Notes under the pieces: generated by a model | The model's database searches: none | Seen by the model: the letters and a program-made list of their open reading frames with translations, nothing else | Told to the model about the DNA's origin: nothing | Shown: positions 5,968 through 7,899 of the stretch, piece after piece | How positions within the stretch are numbered: the first letter of the stretch is position 1 | Layout: each line of letters begins with the position of its first letter | NCBI GenBank assembly: GCA_043806395.1 | Contig: JAZDHC010000106.1 | Location: 1 to 7,899, forward strand | Direction of reading: 5' to 3' | DNA: 7,899 bases | Source: CG2-30-40-21 sp043806395 | GTDB taxonomy: Bacteria > UBA9089 > CG2-30-40-21 | Position numbers and translations under genes: made by a program

Positions 5968-7455
5968 TCAACCGGATAATACCTCCCTTGCATACTCCAG
6001 TGCAGCCATCCTGCCTGTTATCCTTCCCTCTGCTGCCCCTTCCTCTACTGCCTGAAGCAATCTTCCAATCAACGGGGATGAAGGCAGGCAAAGATATTCC
6101 ATTAGATCGTGTCCATTTATCAGTCTTGGAGGGTTTGCGGAGGGTTGATGAGAATAAAGTTTTTCCATGAGATAGCAGACGGTTTCATAGTGTTTTTCAA
6201 TCCCCTCTACACTTGATGCCGGACCCATGGTTGCATATCTGTCAGCCAAAGAAAGTAGCAGTACAGCTATCCCCTCTTGCTGGGTAGCCTTAAAAAATCT
6301 ATACACAGCCCTGTCTGTTACCTTTTCAGCCTCAACCAGATACCCGGGTCTCATGTGATGTGTAACCATACATTTTAACGATTCAGTTTGCTTTGCAGAA
6401 AGTTTCATCCTTATTCCAATTATTTCCATCATATCTCCACTTTTCAGGTCATGTCCAAAAAACCTCAGCCTACCATTTTCTATACTGGCACAGGCTGGTT
6501 TTCCAATGTCATGCAAAATAGATGCTAACTTCAGCAGGCAATATCTGTTTGTTCCAGATATTTCTTCCTGCAGATATTTCTGAATATCCTGATGCCATTT
6601 GGGGAACAATTCTTCTAATCTGTGGCATATATCCTCAAGATGGAAAAGTGTTTGCAGTAGATGGTTCCAGACATCCAGATGGTGAAACTCATTTTGAGGT
6701 ACATCCTTAGCAGCTACTATCTCCGGGATTATTTCCTTCAGCAATCCAAGATTACAAGTAAGGACAATATATGGATGGGCATATTCAACAGACATGATCA
6801 AAAACAATTCATAAACAATTCGTTCTATGGCAACCGTAGATATGAGATGAGCTAACTCTTTGATGATGGCAATGGACCCTGGAGTAATGGTAAATTGCAA
6901 CTGAGCAGAAAACCTTACAGCCCGAATCAGCCGCAATGGGTCATCTATAATGCTATGCCTCCCAATAATCTGTATCCGTTTTTGTTTCAGGTCATCAAGC
7001 CCGTTTAATGGGTCAATAATACTACCCGGCTGAAGAAGATTTATGGCAAGGCTATTAATAGTAATGTCCCTTAGCTGGAGGTCATGAATGATATCTGTTC
7101 CTTTCAAGGGGGAAATATCGATGTAGGTTGTAGGCTGTAGTGGGGGGGCAGTCGGCAGGGAGAAGAAAGAAGAAGTCGGTATCTTTACTACCGACTGCTG
7201 ACTGTCAACTGCTGACTGCTGACTGAATATAATCCTTGTGGTTTGCGTTTCCTGATCCAGAATAATCAGCCGTCCGCCAAATGCCGTAGCAATGACTTGC
7301 GAAAATGCAAGGGCATCCCCGCTGACTACGAAGTCATAATCATTGGAGGTAACGCCAAGAACCATATCCCTGACATATCCACCAACAAGGAATACATTCT
7401 GTCTATTTTTTTCAGCTATTTGAGTGATAGTATCAATAATTTGTGGATTAATCAT
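5968..7455 (-). CDS. cca: CCA tRNA nucleotidyltransferase / poly(A) polymerase family with HD domain (495 aa)
   Basis: The enzyme adds or repairs the 3' CCA end of tRNAs in the cytosol. The class II nucleotidyltransferase head has VGGYVRD (24-30) and the catalytic pair D39/D41 in NDYDFVV. It continues with RDITINSLAI (129-138), DPLNGLDDLKQKRIQIIG (148-165) and DDPLRLIRAVRFSAQLQF (171-188). An HD domain follows (ILHDIGK with H315-D316, GHD at 334-336, THH at 365-367, D405). The tail (INGHDLMEYL to EGRITGRMAALEYA) is typical of long HD-containing members. ATG 7455 directly follows the stop of a methyltransferase remnant; the ribosome binding site is weak. Residues 79-109 are a repeat-derived insertion between TTRIIF and YIDISPLKG, an exposed-loop position, so activity could be kept. 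It might instead be a pure A-adding enzyme or poly(A) polymerase, which sequence motifs alone do not settle. Confidence 0.92.
   Translation of the reverse strand: MINPQIIDTITQIAEKNRQNVFLVGGYVRDMVLGVTSNDYDFVVSGDALAFSQVIATAFGGRLIILDQETQTTRIIFSQQSAVDSQQSVVKIPTSSFFSLPTAPPLQPTTYIDISPLKGTDIIHDLQLRDITINSLAINLLQPGSIIDPLNGLDDLKQKRIQIIGRHSIIDDPLRLIRAVRFSAQLQFTITPGSIAIIKELAHLISTVAIERIVYELFLIMSVEYAHPYIVLTCNLGLLKEIIPEIVAAKDVPQNEFHHLDVWNHLLQTLFHLEDICHRLEELFPKWHQDIQKYLQEEISGTNRYCLLKLASILHDIGKPACASIENGRLRFFGHDLKSGDMMEIIGIRMKLSAKQTESLKCMVTHHMRPGYLVEAEKVTDRAVYRFFKATQQEGIAVLLLSLADRYATMGPASSVEGIEKHYETVCYLMEKLYSHQPSANPPRLINGHDLMEYLCLPSSPLIGRLLQAVEEGAAEGRITGRMAALEYAREVLSG
7126..7225. repeat. In-frame repeat insertion inside the CCA nucleotidyltransferase gene
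   Basis: GACTGCTGACTG occurs at 7193-7204 and 7214-7225, a 21-bp period that gives SQQSAVDSQQS in the protein. Next to it is a perfect 7-bp inverted repeat, GTCGGTA (7175-7181) and TACCGAC (7189-7195), around a 7-nt loop, then G- and GTAG-rich repeats to about 7126. The encoded 30-residue linker is Ser/Pro/Thr-rich and unlike the conserved sequence on both sides. Confidence 0.8.
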
Positions 7456-7635
7456 TTAATTATTAGCATCCTGTAATATCTTCTTTGTAAGATTTCCAGT
7501 CCCACAGCCCACATCCAACACGCTTTCATTGTCTCTGATATCTAAAAGAGAAAAAAGCATATCAGCAGCTGAATTTTGAATTATTGATGTTTCCTTATAC
7601 CGTTTGGCAATTACTGAGAAATTTTCACTATCCAT
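7456..7635 (-). pseudogene. Truncated SAM-dependent methyltransferase, N-terminal 59 codons
   Basis: Reading from ATG 7635, the 59-aa product ends in ESVLDVGCGTGNLTKKILQDANN and then TAA. The segment VLDVGCGTGN is motif I of class I (BioC/UbiE-like) methyltransferases. A whole enzyme needs about 200 further residues, which are missing: the stop codon is followed at once by the ATG of the CCA gene, and no continuation is readable in other frames. An in-frame TAA lies two codons upstream, so ATG 7635 is the only ATG start available, with a poor ribosome binding site. It is most likely a remnant left by a deletion or rearrangement. It may still be translated and lead ribosomes into the CCA gene. 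Confidence 0.75.
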
Positions 7636-7765
7636 ATATTACTCTGTTGATTAAGTCGATTTACAAGAGTTTGGCATACTAAATATGGTATCCAGTGTAG
7701 ACCGAACAACTATATATTGTATGCCAGAAATACTAAAAGGCATTAAATCAACAGAGTCATATATG
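7633..7765. mobile_element. 133-bp imperfect palindromic element, MITE-like
   Basis: The outer arms 7633-7652 and 7746-7765 pair over 20 positions with one mismatch: CATATAT, T or G, then ACTCTGTTGATT. An inner stem, TGGCATAC (7672-7679) with GTATGCCA (7719-7726), shares the same centre at 7699, so the whole unit is one symmetric structure. CATATAT is also a direct repeat at both ends and could be part of a target duplication. No gene lies inside. Its left end overlaps the start codon of the methyltransferase remnant. Confidence 0.65.
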
Positions 7766-7769
7766 ACTC
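7754..7769. repeat. Perfect 16-bp palindrome
   Basis: GAGTCATATATGACTC is a gap-free dyad that overlaps the right end of the 133-bp element. It could be a dimeric protein-binding site, or just an end-to-flank effect of the element's own CATATAT terminus. No gene to be regulated from here is visible except the remnant and the CCA gene downstream. Confidence 0.55.
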
Positions 7770-7899
7770 CGTTTATTTAGTCTCTTTTATAAAACCAAAA
7801 AAATACAATGATAAGTTCATATTTTAGCTTGAATTGCTTAAAAACATTTCAGAGATAGCGTTCTTAGAGATTACAGACTGTCAAAATCGCAAAAGATCT
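7766..7899. other. AT-rich edge region, no gene recognised
   Basis: Only very short open frames are present. The minus strand carries a TTGACA hexamer at about 7878-7883, but no matching -10 sequence lies at 16-18 nt, so I do not call a promoter. Confidence 0.5.

Overview
The window looks like chromosomal DNA from an uncultured, low-GC (roughly 40 %) and probably anaerobic bacterium. I cannot name the organism. All recognisable genes lie on the minus strand, so read them from high to low coordinates. The non-coding DNA is full of short dispersed repeats: hairpins, G-runs and 9-bp tandem units. At least three compact palindromic elements resemble MITEs, and short repeat pieces also sit in frame inside three of the genes.

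Right end (7456-7899): a 133-bp imperfect palindromic element ends on the start codon of a 59-codon methyltransferase remnant. The remnant breaks off just after SAM-binding motif I. Its stop codon abuts the start of a 495-aa CCA tRNA nucleotidyltransferase with an HD domain (5968-7455).

Middle (5458-5967): about 510 bp without a gene, made mostly of repeats. A palindromic element (5476-5641) ends 5 nt upstream of the ribosome binding site of the next gene.

Left (213-5457): a three-gene operon. Gene one (613 aa) carries the phosphohistidine swivel domain of PEP-synthase-like enzymes. Gene two (324 aa) is the separate ATP-grasp (PPDK_N) half; the two genes overlap by one base (TAGTG). This split matches the alpha/beta subunits of phenylphosphate synthase in sizes and domain content, so I infer an ATP-dependent dikinase acting on phenol or another unidentified small acceptor. 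Gene three is a soluble sensor histidine kinase of 756 aa, with HD, Cache-like, PAS, HisKA and HATPase regions. It may sense the substrate or control the pathway, but no response regulator is in view.

The most notable observation is a 159-bp MITE (2509-2667) with perfect 18-bp terminal repeats and a TTA target duplication, lying between genes two and three. Removing it on paper restores a gene-two reading frame that ends in TAATG, overlapping the kinase start by one base just as genes one and two overlap. The element therefore appears to have split a translationally coupled operon, supplying a new C-terminus and stop codon to gene two.
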